From: Bacteriovoracaceae bacterium UBA4573
GTDB taxonomy: Bacteria > Bdellovibrionota > UBA1018 > UBA923
Direction: 5' to 3'
Assembly (NCBI GenBank): GCA_002387735.1
Contig: DGKJ01000059.1
Coordinates: forward strand, 1-6,843
DNA: 6,843 bases
The position numbers were made by a program, and so were the translations under genes. A model generated the notes under the pieces. The model had not been told where the DNA came from, did no database searches, and was given only the letters and a program-made list of their open reading frames with translations. Numbering within the stretch: position 1 is the stretch's first letter; every line of letters starts with the position of its first letter. Shown here piece after piece: positions 1-6,797 of this stretch.

Positions 1-2117
1 CTGTTAGCTCTACTGCGCTGCGAGGGTTTCAGGCCGTAGCATTAGACGTTGATCGTGACGGGGATCTCGACATTGTGTTTCCAAGTCAAACCACCAACGA
101 ATTAAACGTGCGACTCAACAACGGGTCGGGCGTTTTCGGCGCGGTGACCGGTTATGCCTTGAATGATTCCCCGGTTTCTGTTGCTACCGGTGACATCGAC
201 TCAGACGGATACACGGACTTGTTGTTCGGGCAATACACCCAGTATGAACTGACCGACGTAAGCGCCGGTTTATCTTTCGTGAATGCAAACGATAGCGCTC
301 CGATAACAGGATGTTACGGCGTCACCATGTATGACCTCGATCGAACAGGCACCGGAGACGTGATTGCCACCCATTACACTGCTAATCAAGTTGAGATAGC
401 TACGGGCATTGGCGGCGGCGCTTTGAACGTATCGGTCTATATCGCGGTAGGTACGGGCCCCGTGGGAGTCTCGGCGGGAGATTTTGATCGCGACGGATAC
501 GGGGATCTCGTCGTGGCCAATTCAGGTAGCGACAATGTGAGCGTCATTCTAAGTGACGGAGTCGGTGGTTACGATGCGGCAGTTAATTACGCGGTGGGAA
601 CAACGCCAATTGCAGTTGCGCTCGGGGATTTTAATCGAGACGGAAGTTTAGACTTAGTGACAGCAAACGCAAGTTCAAACAACGTGAGTGTTCGACTGGG
701 AGCGGCCAACGGTACCTTTGGCGCAGTTGCAAGTTATACGGTCGGCACCAATCCCGTTTCTGTGGTGGTTTTTGATTCAAATAGTGACGGTATCCCGGAC
801 CTCGGTGTGAGCAATCGGGGATCGGACAATGTGAGCGTCTTGTTAGGCGTAGGCGATGGTACCTTTGGAGCTGCGACCAACACGGCCGTGGGCGATGAGC
901 CGGTGGGTTTGGTGGCGGGCGATTTTGACCGAAATGGTGAAGTGGATCTCGTGGTGACTCACGCCGCTTCGACCAACGTCCAGTTAATTAGTTCTGCTGC
1001 CTCGGGCGCGGCTGGCACCTTGGCCAATGGTGTGGCGGTGCTGCTCCAAGTCGGTTCGAACCCCCAGTACCCTGCGACGGCCGACTTCGACAAAGATGGC
1101 GATATGGATTTAGTCGCCGTGGGTTCCACTACCGATCGTGTGTATGTTGTTAGCAACGACGGAGTGGGCGGTTTCTCTGCAGCAGCGGGTTCGCCTTATG
1201 CGGAAACCGGCGGTGGCGCTCCAATGGGGGTTGCGACGGCCGATTTTAATCGTGACGGCTGGGAAGACTTTGTGATCACCAATCGGGGACTCGATGAAGT
1301 GGTGGTTTACCTCAACGACGGCGACGGCACGTTTACTAGACAGGCCACAGTGGCGTGTCCGAACTACGGATCTCCGCAAGGTGTCGTGGCAGTAGATTTG
1401 AATAAAGACGGGTTTCCCGATGTCGCTACGGTGAACGACAATTTCGGTGGTGCGTCGGGCATTGAGGTTTTTCTTAATAATGGGGCGGGGGTCTTAAACG
1501 CTCCGACTGGTTATGCTTCGACGGTTGCAGCTAGTAATCCGAGAAGCATATTTGCTGAAGATCTGGACAAAGACGGTGATTTGGATTTGGTCGTAGCGTT
1601 GCGCGACAATGGGGAAGTTGGAAGATTCTTGAACAACGGAACTGGTGGATTTGGTGCTATTGCCCGCACGACCATTGGTGACCATGGCGCGGGAACTGAA
1701 TACCCCGTTAGTATCCGAGCGGGGGATTTCAATCGAGACGGAAACATTGACGTTGCTGCGACGCTTGAGACTGATTTCGTAGGATTATTGTGGGGCGACG
1801 GGGCCGGGGCTTTTCCGACCCAAAATGGCTACGATATTGGTGGCGCTGGATTGATTTCACACGACGGGGCAGTGGCCGATTTTAACTTCGACGGTTTTCT
1901 CGATGTGTTTGTATTCGTAAATAATCCGGGTATTGGCACCGAGCTATTTTATGGCGACGGGACGACCGGGGCCACCGGCATGACTTCGGTTGGAACCAAT
2001 ACAGGGTGCGATGCCGGGCGCCACATGGTGACTGCGGATTTCGACCGAGATGGTGCACCGGACGTAGCGGGAACCTGCGATACGACTGGGGAAATCTATA
2101 TTTACCTTAGTAACTAA
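1..2117 (+). CDS. FG-GAP/VCBS repeat beta-propeller protein, 5' truncated by window edge
   Basis: The frame is open from base 3, well before the first internal start codon (GTG at 75). It already carries a repeat motif there, so the true start lies outside the window; 704 codons are visible, ending in TAA at 2115-2117. The sequence shows 14 loops of the form D-x-[DN]-x-[DN]-G-x-x-D-[LFVI], with aspartate codons at 45, 192, 333, 480, 627, 774, 921, 1083, 1242, 1395, 1560, 1725, 1878 and 2037. This is the calcium-binding loop of FG-GAP/VCBS repeats, the blade unit of integrin-alpha-like beta-propellers. Fourteen would equal two seven-bladed propellers if none lies upstream. Blades also share a TVG-x-x-PVSV strand and a NVSV-x-L strand. 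The loop at 333 (DRTGTGD) lacks the usual D-G pair. Such proteins are usually secreted or surface-exposed in adhesion or carbohydrate-binding roles; the exact role is unknown. No C-terminal anchor or sorting domain follows the last blade. Confidence 0.9.
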   Translation, partial: VSSTALRGFQAVALDVDRDGDLDIVFPSQTTNELNVRLNNGSGVFGAVTGYALNDSPVSVATGDIDSDGYTDLLFGQYTQYELTDVSAGLSFVNANDSAPITGCYGVTMYDLDRTGTGDVIATHYTANQVEIATGIGGGALNVSVYIAVGTGPVGVSAGDFDRDGYGDLVVANSGSDNVSVILSDGVGGYDAAVNYAVGTTPIAVALGDFNRDGSLDLVTANASSNNVSVRLGAANGTFGAVASYTVGTNPVSVVVFDSNSDGIPDLGVSNRGSDNVSVLLGVGDGTFGAATNTAVGDEPVGLVAGDFDRNGEVDLVVTHAASTNVQLISSAASGAAGTLANGVAVLLQVGSNPQYPATADFDKDGDMDLVAVGSTTDRVYVVSNDGVGGFSAAAGSPYAETGGGAPMGVATADFNRDGWEDFVITNRGLDEVVVYLNDGDGTFTRQATVACPNYGSPQGVVAVDLNKDGFPDVATVNDNFGGASGIEVFLNNGAGVLNAPTGYASTVAASNPRSIFAEDLDKDGDLDLVVALRDNGEVGRFLNNGTGGFGAIARTTIGDHGAGTEYPVSIRAGDFNRDGNIDVAATLETDFVGLLWGDGAGAFPTQNGYDIGGAGLISHDGAVADFNFDGFLDVFVFVNNPGIGTELFYGDGTTGATGMTSVGTNTGCDAGRHMVTADFDRDGAPDVAGTCDTTGEIYIYLSN

Positions 2118-2545
2118 TAGCCGAAATCTGATTTGTGCTTTTTTAATTGAAGAGCGAAAGAACCGAGTAGGTCATTACAGTCGTCGCTAGGTTTTTCGGC
2201 CTCAAAATCGCCGATCTTCAGCACAGCAAGGTGAAGTTTTTCATGAGAACGACTACCGCCAAGCATTTTGCGTAGTTTGCGATTGAAAAACAACGCCATC
2301 ATTTTTTTCTCGCGCAATTTGGCACTTTGGATCGGAAACTTTAACGAATTGATCACTGCTCCTACTGGATTGGTCGCCGCGGACTGAAGTGCAAGCACGC
2401 GCTCGGGGTCATTTTCCAAATCGGGCAGACGCTGCAGTTCACCACGCAGCTCTGCGATTCGATCGGCCAGTTGAAGTGCTAGATTTTCTATTGTCTCGCG
2501 GTTATCGATTTTTTCGATTGTGCGATCGAAGATGCGCCAGAGTCG
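2114..2545 (-). pseudogene. C-terminal continuation of the coiled-coil gene beyond the TAG
   Basis: Directly after the TAG at 2546-2548 the same frame is open for 143 codons, to TAG at 2114-2116. The first part, not covered by any ATG-initiated frame, reads RLWRIFDRTIEKIDNRETIE and then ENLALQLADRIAELRGELQRL, which continues the heptad pattern seen before the stop. The C-terminal third is basic and then mixed, ending in KSDFGY. There is no in-frame ATG until the KKMMALFF segment (around 2290-2300); TTG at 2419 is the only earlier plausible start and has no clear ribosome binding site. I therefore read this as the back part of one gene cut by a nonsense change (for example CAG to TAG), not as a separate gene. 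A sequencing error or amber readthrough would also explain it. Its stop overlaps the stop of the convergent FG-GAP gene. Confidence 0.6.
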
Positions 2546-3076
2546 CTACCGTTGATCGTCTCCGGCGGCAGAAATTTGAGCCCTTAATCGAGAAATCTTT
2601 TTCTGAGATTTTTTAATTTTTTCGGCCAACTCTTTAGAACGTGCTTGGAGAGTTTCAATGTTGTTTGAAAGGGTAATCTTACGGGCAATAGCCGCCGAGA
2701 TGGCGCCGTAGTTTTCCCGAAGTTCTGTTTCGATCTGGCGTTTTTTTGCAAGAGTGAGGTGACCAGTGGATCGTTCATTTAGATCTTCGACCCGTTTTTT
2801 TCTTTGAAGAATTTCTTCTTCGAGGTTGGCGATTTCACGGTGGCTCGACGGGGCAGTTCCTTCGATTTGTGCACTGACTGTTAGGCTTTCTCTATCAAGG
2901 TCGCCCAATAGAACTTGCTCGGCTGCTAATCGAATGAGGGCTTCTTCAACAAGCTGAGCTCGCATGTCGTAACCGGAACGATAATTGGCGTTGGCAGTAA
3001 AAGGGAATGTGAGGGCGCTCAACGGTATGGTGAGCACGAGTAATGCTTGGCAAATTCTTAACTTCACTATCCGCAC
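2546..3076 (-). CDS. Exported coiled-coil protein, N-terminal part before an in-frame TAG
   Basis: This 176-codon frame encodes a signal peptide followed by a polar, mostly helical protein. The signal has a basic n-region (VKLR), a hydrophobic core (ALLVLTIPLSALTF) and a probable cut after TANA. From about residue 75 the chain is rich in Glu, Lys, Arg and Leu with heptad-like spacing (NLEEEILQRKKRVEDLNE, then ELAEKIKKSQKKISRLRAQI), so a periplasmic coiled coil is likely. The longest start is GTG at 3076. An internal GTG at 3067 gives a tidier signal peptide (MKLRICQ...) and has AGGTG about 7 bases upstream, so it may be the real start. The frame ends at TAG (2546-2548), but the same frame stays open after it to 2114, again with heptad-like sequence. 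The gene therefore looks like a 320-codon gene interrupted by one stop. Its promoter must lie in the short gap shared with the divergent neighbour. I do not recognise the family. Confidence 0.7.
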   Translation of the reverse strand: MRIVKLRICQALLVLTIPLSALTFPFTANANYRSGYDMRAQLVEEALIRLAAEQVLLGDLDRESLTVSAQIEGTAPSSHREIANLEEEILQRKKRVEDLNERSTGHLTLAKKRQIETELRENYGAISAAIARKITLSNNIETLQARSKELAEKIKKSQKKISRLRAQISAAGDDQR

Positions 3077-3108
3077 CTAGCATTAAAGGGCGGGAGTTTT
3101 CAATCGTG

Positions 3109-3138
3109 TTGACAAGGCGCAAAGGTGTTATCGAAAAT
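3109..3138 (+). promoter_or_regulatory. Possible promoter for the 3125/3146 gene
   Basis: A perfect -35 hexamer TTGACA lies at 3109-3114 in the short divergent gap. The best -10 at normal spacing is only GAAAAT (3133-3138, 18-bp spacer). If this promoter is real, transcription would start near 3145, inside the GTG-initiated frame, and would favour the ATG at 3146 or 3155 as start. The -10 match is weak, so this is a low-confidence call. Confidence 0.25.
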
Positions 3139-3817
3139 AACGGCAATGTTCTTCATGTTATGGGTCTATTTTTGTTCGACTGTAGCGGCTCAGACCGTGA
3201 GTGTTCCGATTCTGCGGGGCACGGCCCCGCCTGTTGCCACGGAGTTGCCAAAGCCTAAACAACGGATCGTCGAAAAGCGCAGAATTCCAGTTCAGCCAAC
3301 ATCGGCGCCGTTGGGAGCCGAGGGTAGTAGCGAACAAGAACTGGTTGGAGAACTGCAGAGTGCTCGAGAGGCGGCAAAAGCGAAGGTCGAGCAGCTCAAT
3401 CAATTGAATCCATTGGTTAAACCCCCAGAGCAAGAAATGCAGACCACCGACGAAGCGATCGCGCCGGGAGTGGCCGGGAGTGTGCAGACGGCCATTGAAA
3501 ATTCCCCGCAGCTAAAGGCACGAGTGCTTGCCTTGGTAGAGGCGACTCGCAGTGAGCGTTTCGTACGAGCCTCCCATGCGATTATCAATAGCCCAAACCT
3601 TCGTTGGTTTTACGGGTTCGTCATTGCCTCATTTTTTATATTTATCTGGATCCGCCGCAGAGTACTGGCCGGAACCGATCGGTTTTTAGTTCGAATATTT
3701 CTCAAGGCGGGCTTTGGCGGTCTTTTTGTTGTTGCGCTTGTGGCTTTGGCTTTTGCTTGTTTTGGCCAGGCTGCTTTTGACGTTTTGAGCGTTTTATGGG
3801 CATTTTCGTTGCGGTGA
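3125..3817 (+). CDS. Exported/membrane protein with Pro-rich and coiled-coil segment and two C-terminal TM helices
   Basis: A 230-codon gene of unrecognised family. Residues 1-22 form a signal peptide (hydrophobic MFFMLWVYFCSTVAA, cut likely before Q23). Residues 28-62 are rich in Pro, Lys and Arg. Residues 68-94 are a short Glu/Lys/Leu helix with coiled-coil character. Residues 120-155 look helical. Residues 160-177 (WFYGFVIASFFIFIWI, followed by RRR) and about 194-216 (AGFGGLFVVALVALAFACFG) are hydrophobic segments that should anchor the C-terminus in the inner membrane. The GTG at 3125 has AAGG about 8 bases upstream; ATG at 3146 or 3155 would also leave a workable signal peptide. It diverges from the coiled-coil gene across about 50 bp. 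Both encode exported proteins with coiled-coil segments, so a shared envelope role is possible but is inference. Confidence 0.75.
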   Translation: MLSKITAMFFMLWVYFCSTVAAQTVSVPILRGTAPPVATELPKPKQRIVEKRRIPVQPTSAPLGAEGSSEQELVGELQSAREAAKAKVEQLNQLNPLVKPPEQEMQTTDEAIAPGVAGSVQTAIENSPQLKARVLALVEATRSERFVRASHAIINSPNLRWFYGFVIASFFIFIWIRRRVLAGTDRFLVRIFLKAGFGGLFVVALVALAFACFGQAAFDVLSVLWAFSLR

Positions 3818-3959
3818 ATAAAACGACACCTTAATGATTTCTTAAGATTTAATTCAACTAGTTGTAATTATTCATTAATTTTGTAATCAATCGAGTACCT
3901 CCCAGGTCCATAATTCGCTAAAATAAACATATCAATGGGTTACGCCGATTTAATGATGA
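3818..3959. other. AT-rich intergenic region upstream of the lipoprotein gene
   Basis: This 142-bp stretch is far richer in A and T than the genes on either side and holds no credible reading frame. It contains a 10-bp perfect palindrome CAACTAGTTG (3855-3864), a possible protein-binding site. It also has several TA-rich hexamers that could serve as -10 boxes (for example TAAAAT near 3920), though none has a convincing -35 partner. A weak A/T hairpin (CTTAA...TTAAG, near 3831-3847) follows the upstream gene but lacks the G/C stem and T-run of an intrinsic terminator. It most likely holds the promoter of the lipoprotein gene. Confidence 0.4.
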
Positions 3960-5435
3960 TTGGGAGGTCTTCGCTTTATCATTGGATTGAAACGCCGGCC
4001 GTTACACTGCGTCTTATTGCCAGTTATTGCTGCGTTCGTCGCAGGGTGTAGTCCTTCGTTGTTAAAGAAGCGAATCGCCTCAGTCTTGGCTGCTGCCAGC
4101 GCCACTGAAGAAGTTACAATATCCACCTTTTCGGTCATGTTGGGTACCGCAGTGAACGACACATCCTGTGCCAACTGTCTCGCGGTCGATGGGTCGGGAA
4201 ATATTTACATTGCTGCGATGACTGCTGGTTCACTTTCTGAGGCGAACGCTGGAAGCACCGATGTCTTTGTTTTGAAATTAGATTCAACCGGATCAACCGT
4301 TTGGACGCGCCAACTCGGAAACGTAACGATCGGCGCCGGTGCAAACAACGTCGACACTGTCGCGGGTATTCGAGTGAACGCCGCGGGAGAGGTGTTTATT
4401 GCAGGGCAAACCCTTGGCTCATTGGGGGAAGCCAATGCGGGTAGCGGCGATGCGTATGTAGCTAAGTTAACTGCAGCGGGGGCTGTAAGTTGGATCAAAC
4501 AGTTCGGCAACGTGACCATTGGCGCAAATGCCGCGCTCAACGAAGACGTTACGGGTATTGGTCTTCTCTCTGGTGGTGATGTTGTCGTCGGAGGCTACAC
4601 GCAAGGGAATCTTGCCGAAGTGCGCGGTGGTGCATCTGACCCCTGGATTGCTCGTCTCGATAGCTCTACTGGCGCCCTTAGTTGGATCACCCAAGTGGGC
4701 AGTGTTACCCACGCATCTGGATCCCCGGCAACCGAAACTCCTTTGGGTGGGTTGGTGGTCGACGGCAGCGACAATATTTATCTTTCTGGCCGAACAAGTG
4801 GCGCCTTTGGCGAAGCTTCCGCTGGTTCCAACGATGCGTGGGTGATGAAAATGGATTCAGGTGGAACATACACTTGGATACGCCAGTTGGGGAACGTGTC
4901 TGTCGGCGTTTCGGCCGCAGGTTCGGAGTTCGCACAAAGCATTGCGATTGATGATCTTGGTGACATTCTACTTACAGGCTATACGGGCGGCGCCCTAGAT
5001 GAAGCAAACGCCGGTAACGTAGATGTGTTTGTGGCGAAATTGGAACCAGTGGCTGGAGCAATTTCTTGGATAACCCAACTCGGAAACGTGACCGTTGGAG
5101 CGGGGGCAAGCGGTACCGACGTGCCCATCGGCAGCACTACCGATAGTTCGGAGAGTCACTACGTGATTGGATATTCCAACGGTAACTTCGGTGAGGCAAA
5201 TGGTGGTACCTGGGACGTGTTTATTGCTAAATTTACGGCAGTTGGGGCTTATCAGTCAGTAAAACACTATGGGCTTGTGACTGGCGGAGCTGCAGTTACT
5301 TCGGCGGACTTTGGCCGTGGGGTTTACGTTCATTCAAGCGGAAAAGTTATTATTTATGGCGATAGCACCGGAAGTTTTGCTGGGGCGAATCTTGGCGCGC
5401 AGGCCGACATTTTTGTAGTCACTTACGATCCATGA
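3960..5435 (+). CDS. SBBP-type seven-repeat beta-propeller lipoprotein
   Basis: The N-terminus is a lipoprotein signal: basic KRRP, hydrophobic CVLLPVIAAFVAGC, lipobox V-A-G-C with the acylated Cys at codon 4047 (residue 30 from the TTG at 3960). The mature protein is then tethered to a membrane. After a short linker come seven copies of a 63-65 residue unit with core G-x-[LF]-x-E-A-N-A-G-x-x-D-x-[FWY]-V-x-K-[LM]. The core glycines are encoded at 4227, 4416, 4605, 4800, 4989, 5181 and 5370. Most units also have a W[IT]xQLGNVT[IV]GA strand and a G-[ND]-[IV]-[YLF] strand. This is the layout of SBBP (seven-blade beta-propeller) proteins, and seven units fit one closed propeller. The last copy (GSFAGANLGAQADIFV) is the most diverged, as often seen for a closing blade. 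Function is unknown; a surface binding or scaffold role is inferred. Start choice is uncertain: TTG at 3987 gives a more classical signal (MKRRPLHC). Confidence 0.88.
   Translation: MGGLRFIIGLKRRPLHCVLLPVIAAFVAGCSPSLLKKRIASVLAAASATEEVTISTFSVMLGTAVNDTSCANCLAVDGSGNIYIAAMTAGSLSEANAGSTDVFVLKLDSTGSTVWTRQLGNVTIGAGANNVDTVAGIRVNAAGEVFIAGQTLGSLGEANAGSGDAYVAKLTAAGAVSWIKQFGNVTIGANAALNEDVTGIGLLSGGDVVVGGYTQGNLAEVRGGASDPWIARLDSSTGALSWITQVGSVTHASGSPATETPLGGLVVDGSDNIYLSGRTSGAFGEASAGSNDAWVMKMDSGGTYTWIRQLGNVSVGVSAAGSEFAQSIAIDDLGDILLTGYTGGALDEANAGNVDVFVAKLEPVAGAISWITQLGNVTVGAGASGTDVPIGSTTDSSESHYVIGYSNGNFGEANGGTWDVFIAKFTAVGAYQSVKHYGLVTGGAAVTSADFGRGVYVHSSGKVIIYGDSTGSFAGANLGAQADIFVVTYDP
3962..3967 (+). promoter_or_regulatory. 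Shine-Dalgarno-like GGGAGG inside the longest lipoprotein frame
   Basis: GGGAGG at 3962-3967 is the only strong ribosome-binding motif near the lipoprotein start. It overlaps the TTG at 3960, so it cannot serve that codon. It sits 19 bases before the TTG at 3987, which is long. The only in-frame start-like codons at better distance are ATC (3978) and ATT (3981), rarely used starts. The true start is therefore probably 3978-3987 rather than 3960. Confidence 0.4.
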
Positions 5436-5461
5436 AACAGATTTAATTGGATGGTTTTATG

Positions 5462-5509
5462 AGTGGTGGCTCTCCCGAGACTCGAACTCGGACACCCGTG
5501 AGGATACTG
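5462..5509 (-). repeat. tRNA-Leu-like 3' half, att-like direct repeat copy 1
   Basis: Read on the minus strand from 5509 to 5464, this is the 3' part of a class-II tRNA. It starts with CAG (end of the anticodon stem), followed by a 15-nt variable arm with stem ATCC/GGGT around loop TCAC. Next is a perfect 5-bp T-arm (CCGAG, loop TTCGAGT, CTCGG), then the acceptor 3' strand GAGAGCC, discriminator A and encoded CCA. The variable arm resembles the 15-nt arm of bacterial tRNA-Leu. No 5' half follows: bases 5510-5562 contain no partner acceptor strand GGCTCTC, no D-arm and no anticodon loop. It is thus a remnant, as left on the far side when an element integrates into a tRNA 3' end. All 48 bases match 6796-6843. 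Confidence 0.85.
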
Positions 5510-5540
5510 ATGAACATGCATAGAACATTGTTTTCATGCG

Positions 5541-5551
5541 TAACATATAGT
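5541..5551 (+). promoter_or_regulatory. Possible -10 region of the methyltransferase gene
   Basis: TAACAT (5541-5546) and TATAGT (5546-5551) lie 12-22 bases before the ATG at 5563, in the A/T-rich strip between the tRNA remnant and the gene. No good -35 is found at the right distance. No Shine-Dalgarno motif precedes the ATG, so if TATAGT is used the message would have an almost absent leader. Weak evidence only. Confidence 0.2.
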
Positions 5552-5562
5552 AATTTTTCCGC

Positions 5563-6588
5563 ATGATATATTCCGGTTTAAAGATTGAGGAATTGGGTAA
5601 TTCGCACATTGTTCAGAGTCTTTTGGATCAGTTTCATCTTCCCAAAGATTTTGAACCAGAGCAGGGATATTCGTCCCATTGGAAAGATAGGTCTTCAAGA
5701 TCGCTTATCAAGGTAGAGTCTGGAGTATTTACGCAGATTCAGGGTGAAGGTTTTGGCAACTTCTCGACCCCTCCTGGCTGGTCCAATAAATTAATGGGTT
5801 TGTTGAATTATTTATCTTATGCTCCCGCCTTGATTTGGGTTTTTCCAAAGTTTTTTTTAGCACTATATCATTTGCGAAAGGCAGGAATTGGGCTTTTGAC
5901 ATATGACTCCTTACGACAAGCTGCTTTAGCGGCAAATCTTGCGAAATGGATAGGAAAAATTGGAATAAGCCCGAAGCAGATTTGCATGATCGGCGATGGT
6001 TACGGTGTCTTAGGTTTTCTATTAAAGCAAATTTATCCGAAATCTAAAATAACCTTCATTGATATTGGAAATACGCTTACGTTTTGCTCGATTTTCATTG
6101 GAAAAAATTTTAATAATAATAGCTTTAGCTTGCTGGGTCCTAGCTCAACGAAAATGCGCGAAAAGAACAATTCACCCGAAGTTGACTCAAGCGACTTTTG
6201 TTTTATTCCTGCAGAAAATATTCGTTCGATAGAACTCAATGCCCGTTTTGATCTTTTTATAAATGTAGCTTCTATGCAGGAAATGACCCCTTTCTGGATA
6301 TCTTGGTATTTTGAATTTATTAGAAAACATAAATCCAGCAAGTCGGCCTTTTATTGTTGCAACCGGGAATACAAGACTCTCCCAGGGGGTGAGGAGCTTA
6401 TTTTCGAAAAATATCCTTGGGACGCTAGAGATAAAATCATATTTGATGAAGAACCGCGGTTCTATCGATGGTTTTTTAGTAGAGAGCTAGGGCGTAAAAA
6501 TTATCTTGTTTTTGGCATTCCCATTCCGTTTATGAAATCGTTTGACGGTAGATTGAAACACCGTCTGTTACTCCTAAATTCTCCTTAA
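5563..6588 (+). CDS. Putative sugar O-methyltransferase (NanM-like, SAM-dependent)
   Basis: A 341-codon gene. Residues 139-151 (QICMIGDGYGVLG) match the glycine-rich SAM-binding motif I of Rossmann-fold methyltransferases. Residues 163-169 (ITFIDIG) are the strand whose acidic residue usually binds the SAM ribose. Residues 228-241 (RFDLFINVASMQEM) correspond to the conserved DLxIN-x-xSFQEM block I associate with putative sugar O-methyltransferases of the NanM-like family, common in polysaccharide and O-antigen loci. The C-terminal RFYRWFFSRELG (299-310) and the length fit that family. The expected role is methylation of a sugar in a surface glycan, in the cytoplasm; the substrate is unknown. 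There is no signal peptide. Its A/T-rich codons (one line of 60 bases near 6061 has only 15 G/C) contrast with the upstream genes and suggest recent acquisition. It stands alone between tRNA-derived repeats, away from any visible glycan cluster. ATG at 5563 is the only suitable start, as the next in-frame Met is residue 78; no ribosome binding site is evident. Confidence 0.8.
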   Translation: MIYSGLKIEELGNSHIVQSLLDQFHLPKDFEPEQGYSSHWKDRSSRSLIKVESGVFTQIQGEGFGNFSTPPGWSNKLMGLLNYLSYAPALIWVFPKFFLALYHLRKAGIGLLTYDSLRQAALAANLAKWIGKIGISPKQICMIGDGYGVLGFLLKQIYPKSKITFIDIGNTLTFCSIFIGKNFNNNSFSLLGPSSTKMREKNNSPEVDSSDFCFIPAENIRSIELNARFDLFINVASMQEMTPFWISWYFEFIRKHKSSKSAFYCCNREYKTLPGGEELIFEKYPWDARDKIIFDEEPRFYRWFFSRELGRKNYLVFGIPIPFMKSFDGRLKHRLLLLNSP

Positions 6589-6795
6589 AATGCTCCGTTT
6601 TTTTTCGATTACGACTCAATTGATTTGCGTATGGAGGTTGGGTGTTAAAAACACATGCATGCGCACATTTTCGCTACCTCGGCTTTACGATCCACTTTTT
6701 GCTCCCACAGCGCGTTTGTGGACCCGGGAGTAAGATCTCCGTCGCCCGGGCGGCTCGCTTCAATTTTTCTGGTTCTAAATCACCAAAAAGTAAAA
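6589..6795. other. Non-coding tail of the unit with a GC-rich structured block
   Basis: Eight T's near 6599-6606 follow the methyltransferase stop but have no G/C hairpin before them, so termination there is uncertain. Composition then rises sharply in G+C. CCACA (6705-6709) can pair with TGTGG (6717-6721). GGAG (6727-6730) can pair with CTCC (6737-6740), with CCCG (6723-6726) and CGGG (6747-6750) outside it across a 6-base bulge. CCCGGG occurs twice, at 6723 and 6745. On the minus strand 6779-6645 is an open frame of 45 codons without an upstream start (ending KVDRKAEVAKMCACMCF); it could be a remnant of a coding sequence or chance. No complete gene is visible. Confidence 0.45.
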
Positions 6796-6797
6796 AG

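Noticed and set aside
2389..2616. Plus-strand 75-codon frame across the TAG of the coiled-coil gene
   Set aside because: It is antisense to the continuous coiled-coil frame and has no ribosome site or recognisable domain.
4135..4966. Several minus-strand and alternate-frame open frames inside the SBBP lipoprotein gene
   Set aside because: They overlap the repeat-coding frame, have repetitive antisense composition and show no domains; they are shadows of a GC-richer repeat gene.
5513..5521. AACATGCAT near copy 1 and ACATGCATGC near 6652 as a second flanking repeat
   Set aside because: The shared 8 bases are a partly palindromic, simple sequence at unequal distances from the tRNA copies; chance is sufficient.
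5464..5562. A complete tRNA gene at copy 1
   Set aside because: Bases to the right of 5509 contain no anticodon loop, D-arm or 5' acceptor strand able to pair with GAGAGCC, so only the 3' half is present.
6033..6341. Minus-strand 102-codon frame inside the methyltransferase gene
   Set aside because: It lies wholly opposite a gene with clear methyltransferase motifs and has no features of its own.
6589..6610. Intrinsic terminator after the methyltransferase gene
   Set aside because: There is a run of eight T's but no stable G/C stem directly before it.
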